Below are positions 1 through 12,739 of a DNA stretch of 64,000 bases, one piece after another; the first letter of the stretch is position 1, and each line of letters opens with the position of its first letter. The translations under genes and the position numbers were made by a program. The stretch covers positions 959,072 to 1,023,071 of the forward strand of contig NW_002060944.1 of NCBI RefSeq assembly GCF_000150275.1. Reading direction: 5' to 3'. The stretch comes from Trichoplax adhaerens. Taxonomy: Eukaryota > Placozoa > Uniplacotomia > Trichoplacea > Trichoplacidae. Under the pieces are notes generated by a model, which had not been told where the DNA came from, ran no database searches, and worked only from the letters and a program-made list of their open reading frames with translations.

Positions 1-225
1 AATGTAGTAATTATAATGATGTATGGCATTGAATATGGCCACTATCAATCGTGATCATGTACTGTAATATCGAAAATTATTCAATATGTATTCAATAATA
101 CGTCCAATTGAATCATAACTAGGCATGGACAAATTCTTATAAGACCGTTATCCTGAGGAATTAATACTGTAGTATCGTTGAGCAGCAAGACACTTCTTTT
201 GATGATGGACGTGAAATCAGTTTAC

Positions 226-1559
226 CTGAGCTTCTAGTTTGGTGCGAGCATCGTAGCCTTCATCATCGCTTAATTCGTGTAACATTTTAGCATAATAAAC
301 TGCTTTCTTCATTCGGCGAATCAAATGGAATCTTTTTCGTATTTCAGTATTGGATAACTGCTTCAACTCCATAGCATAACTCCAGGCGCGTTCGGCACAC
401 ATTAGCGGCAAGTAAAGGTACCTAATTATACGATGACAGTTCATTGTAGTGAATTGTAGAAATGTTACTTTACTATGAGTAGGGCTTTCACACAATATTA
501 TAGATAACTACAACGGTGCAGCAATGGTAGTCATCTTTGATCCAATTCAGTCGGTTCGATGCGATGATTTTGGTCAACTAGTTACTACATAACGTGGTAA
601 TTTGTCAATTGGTCGTTTTACTTTCGGTTAACGACTACTATAAAATGTAGTAAGCTGTCGTGTGGCAGGAACAATTTTGTACCCGACGATCGTGATTGAT
701 GAACAAGTAAAACTATTTAATTTTAGTTGTGACTGAAATTTCAATGCATCCAATCAATAATATGCGGTATCCTATCATCCCAACTATGAGCAGAATGTAT
801 CGAATATCCTATTGACAACGTTTCCATTTGATCATTTGATATACGCTTGGATATTAGCTTTCATTCTGTATTGAATAAATGAACGCAGTAGCAGAGCATC
901 ATCTTACCGAACGTCTTTGGATGCAATTTCCGTGGTTATTGCCTTCTTCCTAAAATGATGGCGATTACCATTGACAAAATGTAACGATTTCCTAAGCCTC
1001 CGTATTCTTCTACTGCAGTATTGCCTAGATAAAGAGTAAGACATAACCATTATGAATATCCATTGGTTGTATCCTGGTCGTTGGTGATTATTAAGAACCC
1101 ATTGAAAGTGGCCATTTTAACAGCCTAGCATAGGTTGCTGCAGTATGATGAATGTACCTGTATCGTTGGTAATCGCCATGGCGTAAACCGTGCTGATTTT
1201 GTGCATTTTTGATGACTAACAAAACTATATAGTATATTAAAAAAGAAAATATATTGGTTAGCAGTATAATAAATGGACATGCAGTCAACAAAGTGTATCG
1301 GCAAGTCATGGAATCATTTCTGTGCCATGCCCTTTCCCTTTGCATTCGCTGACGCTATCATGAGTGAACAAGGCTGTCGACTAATTTTGCTGTCTATCGC
1401 TTGTTTCTTACTCTTTTACTTTTTTTTATTGAAGTAAAAAGAATGACTAATAAGTAAGCTATCCATTTTTAAAGAAGATTAAGCACCTTCCAAAGGAACT
1501 TTAATGGCTTCATTGGCCAAATCGTCTTGGTGGGTCTCTTCCTTTCCACCGACAGTCAT
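226..1559 (-). CDS. SRP68: Signal recognition particle subunit SRP68, N-terminal part (continues off the left edge)
   Basis: SRP68 pairs with SRP72 and binds the S domain of SRP RNA in the particle that targets secretory proteins to the ER. Four exons were read on the minus strand: 1559-1487, 1224-1158, 1024-908 and 421-226. All have AG/GT borders, the phases agree, and they give the first 151 residues. The start ATG at 1559 is followed by a short acidic leader, then the family hallmarks NAQNQHGLRHGDYQRYR (about residues 32-48), YCSRRIRRLRKSL, AERAWSYAMELKQ, and TEIRKRFHLIRRMKKA. This matches the N-terminal RNA-binding region of animal SRP68. The last visible exon ends in phase 0 (donor at 225-224) and no further exon is evident in 1-225, so the rest of this roughly 600-residue protein lies outside. 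The gene is divergent from the RhoGAP gene, with a satellite block between. Identity is very sure; the N-terminal leader exon is slightly less so. Confidence 0.93.
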
Positions 1560-1614
1560 GATGGATGTCGCTTTCACGTTGAAACGGAATGGTTTGGTAG
1601 AAAGCGAGTTGTAC

Positions 1615-2460
1615 TATACTGTCCTTACTGCGCAGTCGCTGGAGTACAGTACACAGTAAGAAGTGTACTATACTGTAGACTGTACTGTTACACTGTGGGG
1701 TACAGTACAGTACAGTTGTACAGTACAGTACAGCACAGTACTGTACAGTACAGCACAGTACTGTACACTGTACAGTACAGTACAGTGTACAGGAGAGTAA
1801 AGTACTGTAGACTCCAGTGTAAAGTACTGTACACTGGACTCCTGTACAGATATTCGAACATGCGCATGCTCTAGCATTGAGATGACGATATCAGCACAAA
1901 TTAGATTAACAGCTTTAGTATGAGGAAAAAAGAGTGTCCCAAAATGTGGACCCATTTTTCATACAAAGCCAAATAAAATGTGTCCAGACTTTCCGGACGC
2001 CCTCAGTACAGTACAGTACAGTACAGTTATACACTGTACAGTACAGTATAATATACTGTACAGTGGGGTGGTCTACAGTACTGTACTGTTCGGTACTACA
2101 GTATATTGTACTTGTAAAGTTCCCTCCATGTGCTTCTCTATCAAAACCCTTCCAATTCAACGTACTGTATCATGGTGCTGCCTACTTCAGTCTGTCAATA
2201 AACTGGAAATAGGCACAGCAGGTACGAGAGATGTTGCTTACTCTGATCTCATTTGTAATAGTGACGTATAAAAATGAGCTGTATAAATCAATACTCTACT
2301 GTATCTACCCCAACTTGGATGGTTCACCAACTGCATGATCAGATTTGACAGTGACTTCTACAAAACTGTACAGTATACAGTACAGTACTGTACTGTACTG
2401 TACTATACTGTACAGTACGAAGCCGTACAGTATAGTGTACAGTACAGTAGTACTGTACTA
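1615..2460. repeat. GTACA/TGTAC palindromic pentamer arrays
   Basis: Runs of a 5-bp repeat (GTACA, or its reverse TGTAC) change orientation every few units, so the tract is a chain of nested inverted repeats that could fold into hairpins. Dense clusters lie at about 1615-1835, 2005-2110 and 2360-2460; shorter runs recur inside the next repeat block (about 2505-2530, 2735-2765, 3013-3045). ORFs of 80-115 codons across it arise because the pentamer lacks stop codons in several frames, and they have no protein character. Confidence 0.9.
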
Positions 2461-3215
2461 GAGGAGCCAGAATGGACCTGAGACCCGCTCCGAGCACCGT
2501 GACACTTTTGTACTGTACAGTACTGTACTATAGTGGAGGAGAAACGCGAACCTCTCCTTCTCTTGCAGTCATGGACTTACGGACTACGGACCCGTGGTAG
2601 AGCCTGTGCCCTACTGTACGGTACTGGAATGTGGAGAACAAAGGCGAAGTCGCGAACCTCTCCTTCTAGCGCAGTCACGGACTAACGGACTACGGACCCT
2701 GGGTAGAGCCTGTGCTATCACTTTACTGGAGAAGTACAGTACAGTACTGTACTGTACTGTACTGTGCTGGAGAAGGCCGAACCTCGGCCTGGATCGCAGT
2801 CATGGACTGATGGACGTATAGTACTGGAATGTGGAGAACAAACGCCAACCTCTCCTTCTCTTGCAGTCATGGACTTACGGACTACGGACCCTTGGTAGAG
2901 CCTGTGCCCTATGGTACAGTATTGTGCTGGAATGTGCAGAACAAAGACGAACCTCTTCTTCTAGCGTAGTCACGGACTTACGGACTACGGACCCTGGATA
3001 GAGCCTGTACCCTACAGTACTGTACTGTACAGTACTGTACTGGAATGTGGAGAACAAAGGCGAACCTCTTCTTCTAGCGGTTCTAGCGCAGTCACGGACT
3101 TACGGACTACGGACCCTGGGTAGAGCCTGTGCTATCACTTTACTGGAGAAGGCGAACCTCTGCCGCGATCGCAGTCATGGACTTATGGACGACGGACCTT
3201 GGGCATAGACTCTGC
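2460..3215. repeat. GC-richer complex tandem repeat (~90-115 bp unit, about 7 degenerate copies)
   Basis: Each unit carries a core resembling GCGAACCTCTCCTTCT, then CAGTCACGGACT, the sub-repeat ACGGACTACGGACC, and GGTAGAGCCTGTGC. Copies are seen near 2540-2615, 2635-2717, 2770-2820, 2830-2912, 2940-3010, 3055-3132 and 3150-3210. Short GTACAGTAC runs link the copies, so the two repeat types appear to have expanded together. Base composition is clearly richer in G+C than the surrounding DNA. No coding sense was found. From 3216 to the RhoGAP start at 3631 I see only unique sequence, presumably 5' flank or UTR. Confidence 0.85.
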
Positions 3216-3630
3216 TACAGGCCTTCAGGGCACCGTCCAGTACTGAGTGTTCAACACCGACTTGTACACAAGGGGTCGATAAAAAAGGTCTCCCACTGCC
3301 CCACCCTACTCTCCTATACTGACAAATAGAGGACGCAGTCCTGTCCCAGCGTCGATCAAGGCAATACTGCAAGAAGTGAAGAATCTTGATCAACTGCCAT
3401 CATTAATTGAATGATCAATAATATCCACTTGCTACTTTGCAAAAGGGATATCTCTCCTTTGACGACCTTCAATCAACGCTATTGCCGTCTAGGATTGACT
3501 CCAATCTCCACAGTCACTTTTTCATACCAGCTTAGTCTACAAATAGAGTTGACCGATTGTTACATATAGTATTGGTAGTGCGCTTGTTGGAAGTGAAACA
3601 CTCCCCACCCCCACGGTTTAGCCAAACACC

Positions 3631-6600
3631 ATGAAGAAACAGTTTATGAGAGCTAAACAAATTGCTAATCAAAGCATTGGAAGGTAAATGGATAGTGTAA
3701 GATAATCTTGAATAGAGCTTTATTCATTGATCAGTGGTTATCGCCTAATGGTACGGCTGTATCATTTCATGCAAAAGGAGAAGGAGGGATGGATCAACAT
3801 GATACTACAAACTTGACCTTGTGTATCTTTTCTCATCTGTACTGTATCTTGACAACGATTGCTATGCACTCTCTTAATGGATTAAATGGTAGCATCCTTC
3901 CGTTACCGTAGTCATCAAATCGTTCAATATTCCTCTATTCATTCATTGATAGTCATAACCATCTCTATACAGTTGTAGAAAAGAGATGCTCTCGCTTGAT
4001 CAGTTTCCTTGTTTGCAAGCACTAAACCATCAACAGCAACATGATGGTCAAGGGGATAATTCAATCGATCCAAACATCATGCCATGTACATTGTACAATT
4101 GGTGTAGCTTAGACACTATCTAAATATCTATACTTTGACCATCAACAGCAATATGATGGTCAAGGCGATAATTCAATACATGATCATCGATCAATGGATC
4201 CAAACATCATGCCATGTACAATTTGTGTAGCTTAGACTTTATGTAAATATCGATACTTTGTAATGGTGTAAGTAAAGTAATATGCGTAATATTTATAGGT
4301 GCGATAGATGAAGTTTATATCAATTCAATTAGATACATTATCCCCATAATAATACAACTATTATTATAATTGTGCATATTATTTCCTCTTAAGAGCCTAA
4401 TTTGCTGTTAACAATACAACTGGCCAGTGATTGGAACTGGTTTTCTGATGGCTATACGAGAAATGCAGATGCACCTGATTCATGCATTCATAGCTCTTCG
4501 ATACAAAGGCCAACGATCCCTTGAATAGTTCTTAATAATATTAACTTAATTTTCTGTTTAACTTAGAGCTACAGTTCTGTTGCACTACTAATTTCTTTTA
4601 TATCCAACATAGATATCAAATTTCACAATAATGCTATCATCTCATGTCTATACTCTATAATAGTCTCACGATATTGTCTAATGAAATACGAGTACGTTCT
4701 TGGACATTAGTTTATCTATCTATCTATCTAATCTGAATGCCAATCAATCTATATTGCTAGTATTGTACGTATAATAGAGGTTATCAATTAATTATTTTTC
4801 ATATAGCACTAGGCACTAATGATGCAATGCATGAGAAACTGACGTTAATCTGATGACTAGAGAAACTTTGTCCAAAGTTTTTGACTAAAATAACAATCAT
4901 TTCTTATCTTATTAGGGCAGAGAAAACAGAAATCTCAGATAAACTACAACAGGTTCGTATCAGGCACTTCTAAGAAGTTCCCGTATAAAAAATTATAGTA
5001 GTAGATAGTAGACACTGTACGCTTGAAGGACAGATTATAACTTACTGATAATTATCATTCAATGAACTACAGTAAAGCATTATCATACGAAGATGCGACA
5101 TGTTTCAAAATATTATTCTAACGTTATGTAGTAATCTAGTCGACTCTATAAAATACAGGATTCAACTGACTGTTTTGTTTATCTGCTAACTAATTGAACC
5201 AAATTGCCTTTTCTTTATCCATTTTAATAAATATAAGATGTCATTTGTTTGAAAAATTATTATGACGTTAATAGATTGAAAAGAAATCGGAAGCAGCTAA
5301 AAAGTCATTATCGACTGTAGTTAAGGTCTTCGTACCTTATATTAACGGTACCGGAGTTGATAAAGAGAAACGACTAGTAAGTAATGCTGATTACACAAAT
5401 TATCTTCCATCAGGCTTAAGAGAATGTACTGTTATAATTTTACTATAAATAATAGGATCAATGTAATACTTATTTGCACAATCTTTTTCTGCCTGTCTAT
5501 ACAAAATTGTAGCGAAAGAATCATGCAAGTCATTTAGGTCAAAGTTTACAGGATTGCACTGCAAATCTTCCCAGCGATAGCGTCCTAAAGTAAAAATCTG
5601 TCGTCTTAATAATCGCTTTAATTACCTTAATGAAATATACTCTATAGCTTTGAAAGTAGCTGATCAATAGCTGATACTAAAGATATAAGTAGATCTAATA
5701 GTTAGTGTAAGTTAAAAGTAGCTATCAATATCTTCAGAGAATCATCAATAATACTTCTCAATATCAAGCAAGGATATTAAATTAATGTTGGAGACTAAAT
5801 TTTACTATACCTCTACAATGACATTTAAAGAGCTTCGTAAACTGTATTAAAAGGCTAAAGTGAAGATTATTATTTTATATGCTTGATTATAGCAATAGTT
5901 TGCTGTCTCAGTTGAATAGACCAGAAATTCTGTTACACTACAGTGTGGATATCATAAATAATCTATAATCTATGGCCATAATTTCATACCTGGTAATTTA
6001 TTATAGACAATTCCTTAAGCCTAATAATCATTTTCGATCGATATATTGTAGGAGTGTTGTCATGGATTTAGGTACTGCTTTAAATGAAGTAGGAAAACTA
6101 CAAGTGAATGCCGAAGCAAATATAGATGAAGATGTAGTCATTCCTATCAGTAACGTATTAGAGGTATAAAATCTTCACTGATATAATACTTAGGGATAAT
6201 GAAATATGCAAAAGTTTTATTTCATAAGTCACAGTTGTACACAATGAGTAATAGTATATAGTAAATATCATAGGCGTTACTATTCCATTCTAAAATGGAA
6301 TCATACCATATTCACTGCATGAAGTTTCTAGTTACCTATGAAATGTGAGCAAGTGCACAATATAAGACAATGACCGGACACATTATATGCAACAAGATTG
6401 ATAGTATTAAATCACCTAATTCGCATAAATTACATTAAATTTCTATCAGTTTGGTGTACGACATATTATTGATTACAACACTTTTTCCGACTACATATTA
6501 TGGTCGTAAGAAATGATAGCATTCTATTGATTAATCTTCGAAATAGCAATTAAAATAGTAAAAATCGAACGATCTATTTCAATCTGTCAACGTAGGGTAA

Positions 6601-9462
6601 TAATTAATCTACATTCTTCTCTTAAACTTGTTTAAAATTGAAACTATTCTAAATTCATGATTATAGATTGGCAGCATTAGTATGGTTATTAATAAATTTC
6701 TTAATATTCTATTTTTAACAAATTAACATGAAATCCTACTTATTATCTTGGCACCTACTTATGAAGAATGATGGCGCTGCCAAAGCCAAAAAACGATTAT
6801 CCGGTGCTAGACTAGATATGGACTCAGCTAAATCGAGGTAACTCTTTCTTTCTTACACTATGCAAACTGCTGGTAGTTTGAAAATGTGAATTAAAAGAAT
6901 TATTACAACAATAATTAGTGAACGTAATTTGTTTATTCATGCATTATGATATTACAGATTAATCGCATTTAGTGAAAATGTATTTTGTACTTTTCTTCAC
7001 AATGTTTTATTCATTAGACTAAACAAGGAAAAGGAACGCAGCAGTGGTAGTGTCAATATGGTCAAGTTAAAGACGTTAAATGATGAATACGAAAATAATG
7101 AAAAAATATTTAACCAAGCGCAAGTAAGTCCTATAAGTACAAGAAATTACATTCTTTTTGATTTCATCTTTAGCTTTACTTCATTACCTGTACTTAAGTA
7201 ACTGATCAGTAAAGTAGTGGCTATACAGGTATAAAATTCAGTGAAGAAATTATGCTTGATTTTATTCAGCTAAGCGACATGATTCGTTTCACAATATCGG
7301 AAATTCAGATTTTACCATAACCCCTAGTACTATGCATCATTTCGTTGATACGTATTAGTTAATAATAAATAATATACATGATAGGTTCTGCAAGTCTAAA
7401 TTGATTCGTGATTGAGACTAATTGTACTGTATCACAGCTTAGCTATTTGTAGATTTCGTATTCTCCTTGTGATCGTTAATTACTAACCTATCGTGGTATT
7501 GATAGCATTTATTGATAGCATTCGTAAGCTCAATCAAGTATACCTGAAAGCGTCTCATTTACTCCAGCTGACATCATGTCAACTAATTATCATTTAAATT
7601 TATTTCATAGGATGGCCTAGCTATCGAACATTTGCAATTTCTCTCCAATGAAACTATGGTAGCCTCATCCGTTTTAAACGTAAATACGTATATGTTTATT
7701 AATAATTCTGTTAAATTTAATAATTTCAGCACTATTTACTAAGACTGCTATCGCACATGACTAAAATTCATGTAGATTTAAAAATCTAACGGGGACAATC
7801 GTTATTAATAGTCTTCAGTAATTTGTCGTTTAGGAGATTATGGCATTATTCACTGTTACTTATATAGCATATATTATTTTTATTATCCATTCTTGTAGTT
7901 TGTGGACCATCAAATGCTGTACCTTAAAGAAGCAATTGCTGTTTACGAAGCATTTAGGCCATCCATACAAAAATCGATTGGTAATTTAATAGTTCTGATT
8001 GTGGTCTTAGTCTAACTGCTATATTGTGCCTATTGCTTTTACCGAATACTTTTATAATGGTTTACTTTTTTGATATTGTAGAACAATCCCCTCGAAAAAA
8101 AGTATTTGGCGTCACGTTAACAGAACATTTGCAAACGTTCAAGCGTGAAATTGCAGTGGTATTGGAAGAGTGTATAAAGTATATTACCGAGAATGCAATG
8201 GAAACTGAAGTACGTAAGTTGTTATTCTAAGAAGCTCGATATTCATCAAAATTAATTGTGAATGGTTTGCCAATGTTACTAGGGTTTATTCCGAATTACC
8301 GGAAGTGCTTCTCAAATGAAATTGCTTCGGGTATCTGATTGAACTTTTGTTGTATTAATTACTTTATTTGTGTCACGAATTTGCCCTATGATGGAGCTTA
8401 GTGTCTTGTTTAAATGGAAGGCATATATTATCAAGACGTCAACTCAACAGTCAATAAATGTAACCTTTATTATACAGGCTGCTTATGATGGAGTTGGTTC
8501 TATTGAGAGCATCCTTGACGAAAGGGATTTTATTCCTGGAATTCATTCTATTGCAGGTAGATAAAATAATGTCATCATCAAGCAAAATAGTTAAATTAAC
8601 ATTTATCGCAAGCATAATAGGTACCTTCTAATGTATAATTGTTATGTATACAATTTACCGAAGGTACACTAAAGCAGTATTTGAGAGAGTTACCTGAACC
8701 ATTGATGACTCATGAATTCTATGACGAATGGATAGATGCTGCCAAGTATAGTATAGTAGCTTGCTATAATAAAGCGTTATATATGTATCCATATTTAACT
8801 CGCTGTAGTACATATTTGTATTATCGTATATGACGATAGTCCTTGTCTTTGATCTAATTATTATACTATCACGTAAATACCACCAGGATCACTGATCCCC
8901 AGGAGCGCTTGCAGGAGTTGTGGAGGGTAAATAGAAGCCTTCCGAAAGAAAATTATGAAAATCTAAAGTGAGAATATTTTAAATTATCAGTTCCGGCATA
9001 AAATTTAGACTTTATTTCCTGCTGTTTATATTTTGATTCATACTCTTCTTATAACTATCAATGAAATTGTCTCACGACCGCTTGATAAAATCATTTTTAT
9101 GGCTCTATTCAGATTTTTGATAACATTCCTAGCCACCTTAGCAGAGAATGCGGAAATCAATAAAATGAGCAGTAGCAATCTTGCTTTAGTTATGGCACCA
9201 AATTTACTACAATCTTCACTACAAGGCTTAGAGAGTCCAACGTAAGACATTAATGCATTACTAGCTGTATACTAACTAGGTTATTGCAAAAATATTTATG
9301 TAAAATCTATCAATTATTGCTATAAAATGTAAGTATTCCGTTATATCATAATATGACTACCTACTGTTTCCTAGGAGTCAAGTACATTTCAATGAAATTA
9401 CATCTGCCGTACAAAGTTTAATCGATCACTGTGAATGGTTTTTTCAGGAAGACTGCGTTTAA
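3631..9462 (+). CDS. ARHGAP17-like: BAR-domain Rho GTPase-activating protein (RICH/SH3BP1 family), 16 exons, 440 aa
   Basis: Binds curved membranes through a BAR domain and stimulates GTP hydrolysis by Rac/Cdc42-type GTPases. Exons: 3631-3683, 4916-4952, 5275-5376, 5513-5589, 6052-6163, 6767-6837, 7018-7123, 7611-7658, 7899-7980, 8082-8209, 8283-8330, 8478-8556, 8664-8745, 8887-8967, 9113-9241, 9375-9462. They total 1323 nt with every phase matching and a TAA stop. The N-terminus MKKQFMRAKQIANQSIGRAE is close to the start of ARHGAP17. The BAR domain covers about residues 15-245, RhoGAP about 255-430. GLFRITGSAS holds the arginine finger at about Arg276; LKQYLRELPEPL, NKMSSSNLALVMAPN and a final DHCEWFFQED are also typical. 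The protein ends directly after the GAP domain, lacking the long proline-rich tail of vertebrate relatives. A canonical AATAAA lies at 10345, rather far downstream. Family identity is very sure; individual exon ends rest on phase and GT-AG rules. Confidence 0.95.
4026..4260. repeat. ~112-bp direct repeat, two copies, in RhoGAP intron 1
   Basis: Two copies begin at 4026 and 4138. Both open with ACCATCA, a short spacer and TGATGGT (7-bp inverted arms), then share GATAATTCAAT, CCAAACATCATGCCATGTACA and GTGTAGCTTAGAC. The second copy has a short insertion near 4170-4195. The rest of intron 1 (3684-4915) shows nothing else recognisable. Confidence 0.8.
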
Positions 9463-10839
9463 TGTTTTGTATGTGTAAACTATGCTGATATTGAATTGTG
9501 TCTATCGAGGCATTCTTTACAAAATTTCGCCTATTTTTTATGCGCTGATGGTAGTGTGCATTTGAATAAGATAATGCAATTTATTATTATTATTATTACT
9601 TAAGAACTATTACGAACTATAATTATCATTTAGACTCGAAATATTAACTGAACTTACTATATGCAGCTATCCAATATTACGCAGCAAAACTAGTGATGCG
9701 GAGTTGATTTGCTATATTACTGTTATTCAATATTAAGTCATTTTTTACAGAATTATTGCAATCATCTTCTAATAGCTTCATAATTCAAAAGCATTGGATT
9801 ATGGCATGCAGATATAGCCAATTATCGCCTATAATTAAAACCAGTACAACGTAGAATATTCTGCTGCATGATTTACTGACACTCAGTATGTATATCTCAT
9901 TGACCCAGATTAGCTGTTTTTACGTTATTGATATCATGTCTTTAGCCATATTGCAAGAACATAAGAATCTTTTGTGACGAAAACATTATATGACGTTGTC
10001 CTAGCAGGATGACTTACTTCAGACATTGTATGATAAGCTGTTGAAAGCAGCATTTTACTCAGTTTTCTATTATTTCAATTCGAGATAGGTACACATTTTT
10101 CTCCGTTCTAGCGTAAGGTTGCTTTGCTGATTGGCTTACGTACATCATAGCGCTATACTTGTATTTGTATTTTACCCAATTGTACTTCAGTTTTGTAATA
10201 GAGCTATTGGTAACTTGTAGCGATAAGTGATCACTGTATGATAAAATTCGTAATCTTTATTCTATTAAAAGTAAAGATTTTGTAACTCGAATGGTATTTA
10301 ATTTCGTAGTGGCAGAGTAAGAGATAATATCATTACCATGCTGGAATAAATAACTACTTTCAATTATGACACTAGGCTAATTAAATTGATATCTTAGCAA
10401 TAAAACTTAATCGTTGATTAGACATTCTCCTACAAATACTACCCTACTACGCATGAAGGGGCAGCATTTGAATGCCTTAGCACTAGTTTATCGTCCCAGA
10501 AACAGTCGCTTTATTTTAGACACTATCATATCTTTCTAATTAAGGAAGATCTAAAGTATATAACATCTTTAGCTAAAGTAATTTCAGTAGTGTAAATGCT
10601 AAGCTTTTAATGAAACGCAATCTATGACCCTCAACAACCACCAAATCAATACAAGTAACAGACTCCATAACTGTCAGATATAAAATTTAATACGTGCACA
10701 TATACGTGTAGTGTCCCAAACTTGTTTACTATTGGAAATACTAACTTTAAAACGTAAATTATAATGTATGTTTGCTTTAATCCGGCTTATATATGTTTAT
10801 TATTTATTATTATTATTTACAATTTCTAATATTGTTATA
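9463..10839. other. Intergenic, 3' flank of the RhoGAP gene
   Basis: No ORF or exon-like segment was found on either strand. The AATAAA at 10345-10350 is the only candidate polyadenylation signal I would name for the upstream gene, and it is weak because it lies ~880 nt past the stop codon. Confidence 0.4.
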
Positions 10840-11335
10840 CTCAGTGTGATGGAGGGTTCAATATCTCAGAGGATTGAGATTTAGTGGCCATTTACAATTA
10901 TTACAACAAAGGGTTTATAAAAGTTATGCTTTATTGTAGGTTAGTAATGTGAAGTACAGTGAGGTAGTTACGGTAGATCACCGTGCAAGCTGTCGTGAGT
11001 AACGAGTAGAAGTATTAGACTGTGAGAGACTAACTAGAAGACTAACTGAGAGGCTAACGAACTCTGAGGTAGAAATCGCCGGTATTTATAGTTTTAAAGA
11101 TAGAGCACATGCAGAGAATAGGATTGTGAAATTAGATACAACATATACCATAACAGGTTACAAAATAGCAGATGATTGTAGAAAATAGCGAGTACCGTAA
11201 TAACTAAATACAGTAGTCTATATATGAATGTAGAGTAAGCGGACTGTAGATCTGTCTAAATATAAGAGCAATACAACATGTCTATATTTAAGAGTGGAAT
11301 ATAGTTACAATATATTCTAAATACATTACACTCAG
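10840..11335 (+). mobile_element. Solo LTR, copy 1 (486 bp) with 5-bp target duplication CTCAG
   Basis: The element runs 10845-11330, opens with TGTGATGGAGGG and closes with ACATTACA, so it has the TG...CA ends of an LTR. It is flanked directly by CTCAG at 10840-10844 and 11331-11335. A TATAAAAG box at 10916 fits an LTR promoter. A second copy with its own target duplication lies at 12276-12734. No internal retrotransposon region (PBS, gag, pol) adjoins it, so I call it a solo LTR. The + strand is assigned from the TATA box. A 5-bp duplication is usual for Gypsy and Copia elements, but the superfamily cannot be told from an LTR alone. Confidence 0.85.
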
Positions 11336-12270
11336 GAATGAGACTTGTCTGTACAGTATATAGAGGAAAGAATTACAGAGAAGGAAGTATTGCTTAGTCT
11401 AGTTAGATTCCAGAACTTGTGAAAGTATAGAGTTGTCACTGGTTGAAAATTTAAAAAATAGGGAATAAAAGTATCTACATTGATTAAATATATTTAAGGT
11501 TTATAAAGTTTGCTCGTGTAAAAAATAGTCAGATTACCTATACTAATCCTTACTCACACTAATCCTCCAGTAAACGAAGTACGTAACAATCTTCACGCCT
11601 CTAAATCTTCCCTTTTCCGTTAATGATCACGCAAATTGTAATAGGTGTAAAATCATGAAATGGCATTATAGGATTGGATTTCCTACATAGAAGAATTATT
11701 TTTATCAATTCTAATATGCACTCATGATTTATAATGGATTAAGTCGTTCTTTGAGACAACAGCAATGATTGTCATAACTTGAGTAATTATAAATTTATTC
11801 GTATTCTTTATATGATTTTATTAAAGGATAATTTTTATTGGACCAGAGTTACGGTAAATCATAAATGAATTACGAACACCTACTAAGAAACTGACATTAA
11901 TCAAATTTGCGATGATTAAAAATCGTTTTAAGCTCCAGTCGATTTTTCCACTGTATGCTTGGTATTAATTGAATGCGATACTATTCTAGCTGTAGGTACT
12001 AGAGAACAGATAGAGAGCTCAATCTGTCCACAACGAATATTAGAAAATCCTTACTCTAACATCGTACATGGTACACTAATAAAGGACTTTGTGTGTAGGT
12101 ATTAACCAATCACATAATCCTTTAAAAACACTACAGTTATTCTTAATAAGTACCTCAAATTTTTGACATAGAATGCCAGGTACATCATTATAAAGTATAG
12201 ACTGATTTAGCGACTGGTATGCTCACGTAATATAATTTAGCATTGGCATCATAGATTATTTACTATGTTT
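11336..12270. other. Intergenic between the two solo LTRs
   Basis: AT-rich unique sequence. No reverse transcriptase, gag or other coding similarity is visible, which argues against the two LTRs bounding one element. Confidence 0.5.
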
Positions 12271-12739
12271 AGTATTGTGACGGAGGGTTCAATATCTCGG
12301 AGGATTAAGATTTAGTTGCCATTTACAATTAGTACACCAAAGGTTGTATAAAAGCTATACTTTATTTTAAGTAGTAAAGTAAGTACAGTGGGGTAGTTGC
12401 GGTAGATCAGCGTGCAAGCTGTCGTGAATAACGTATGAAGACTAACCAAGAAACCAAAGATTTCTGAGGTGGAAATCGGCGGTATTTATAGTTTTAAATA
12501 TAGAGCACATGCAGAGAATAGGATTGTAGAATTAGGTGCAACATATACCATAACTGGTTACAACATAGCTGATGATTGTAGCAAACAGCGAGTACTGTAA
12601 TAACTAAATATTGTACAGTAGCCTATATATGAATGTGAAGTAAGCGGACTGTAGATATGTCTAAATATAAGAGCAATACAACATGTCTATATTTAAGAGT
12701 AGAATATAGTTACAAATTTTCTAAATACACTACAAGTAT
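12271..12739 (+). mobile_element. Solo LTR, copy 2 (459 bp) with 5-bp target duplication AGTAT
   Basis: The element runs 12276-12734 in the same orientation as copy 1, opens TGTGACGGAGGG and ends ACACTACA, and is flanked by AGTAT at 12271-12275 and 12735-12739. Similarity to copy 1 is obvious along the whole length, including GTGCAAGCTGTCGTGA, AGAGCACATGCAGAGAATAG and AGCAATACAACATGTC. It lacks about 27 bp relative to copy 1, mainly in the segment after 12430. The TATAAAAG box is at 12347. Confidence 0.85.

Noticed and set aside
1527-2271. Open frames of 80-115 codons on both strands (for example 1527-1874 + and 1668-1955 -)
   Set aside because: They run through GTACA pentamer arrays that lack stops by composition, and the translations are simple Tyr/Val/Cys/Ser/Thr repeats.
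9038-9250. Minus-strand 70-codon frame
   Set aside because: Antisense shadow of the RhoGAP exon at 9113-9241.
10845-12734. The two LTRs as 5' and 3' ends of one retrotransposon
   Set aside because: Each copy has its own different 5-bp target duplication and the sequence between shows no gag or pol.
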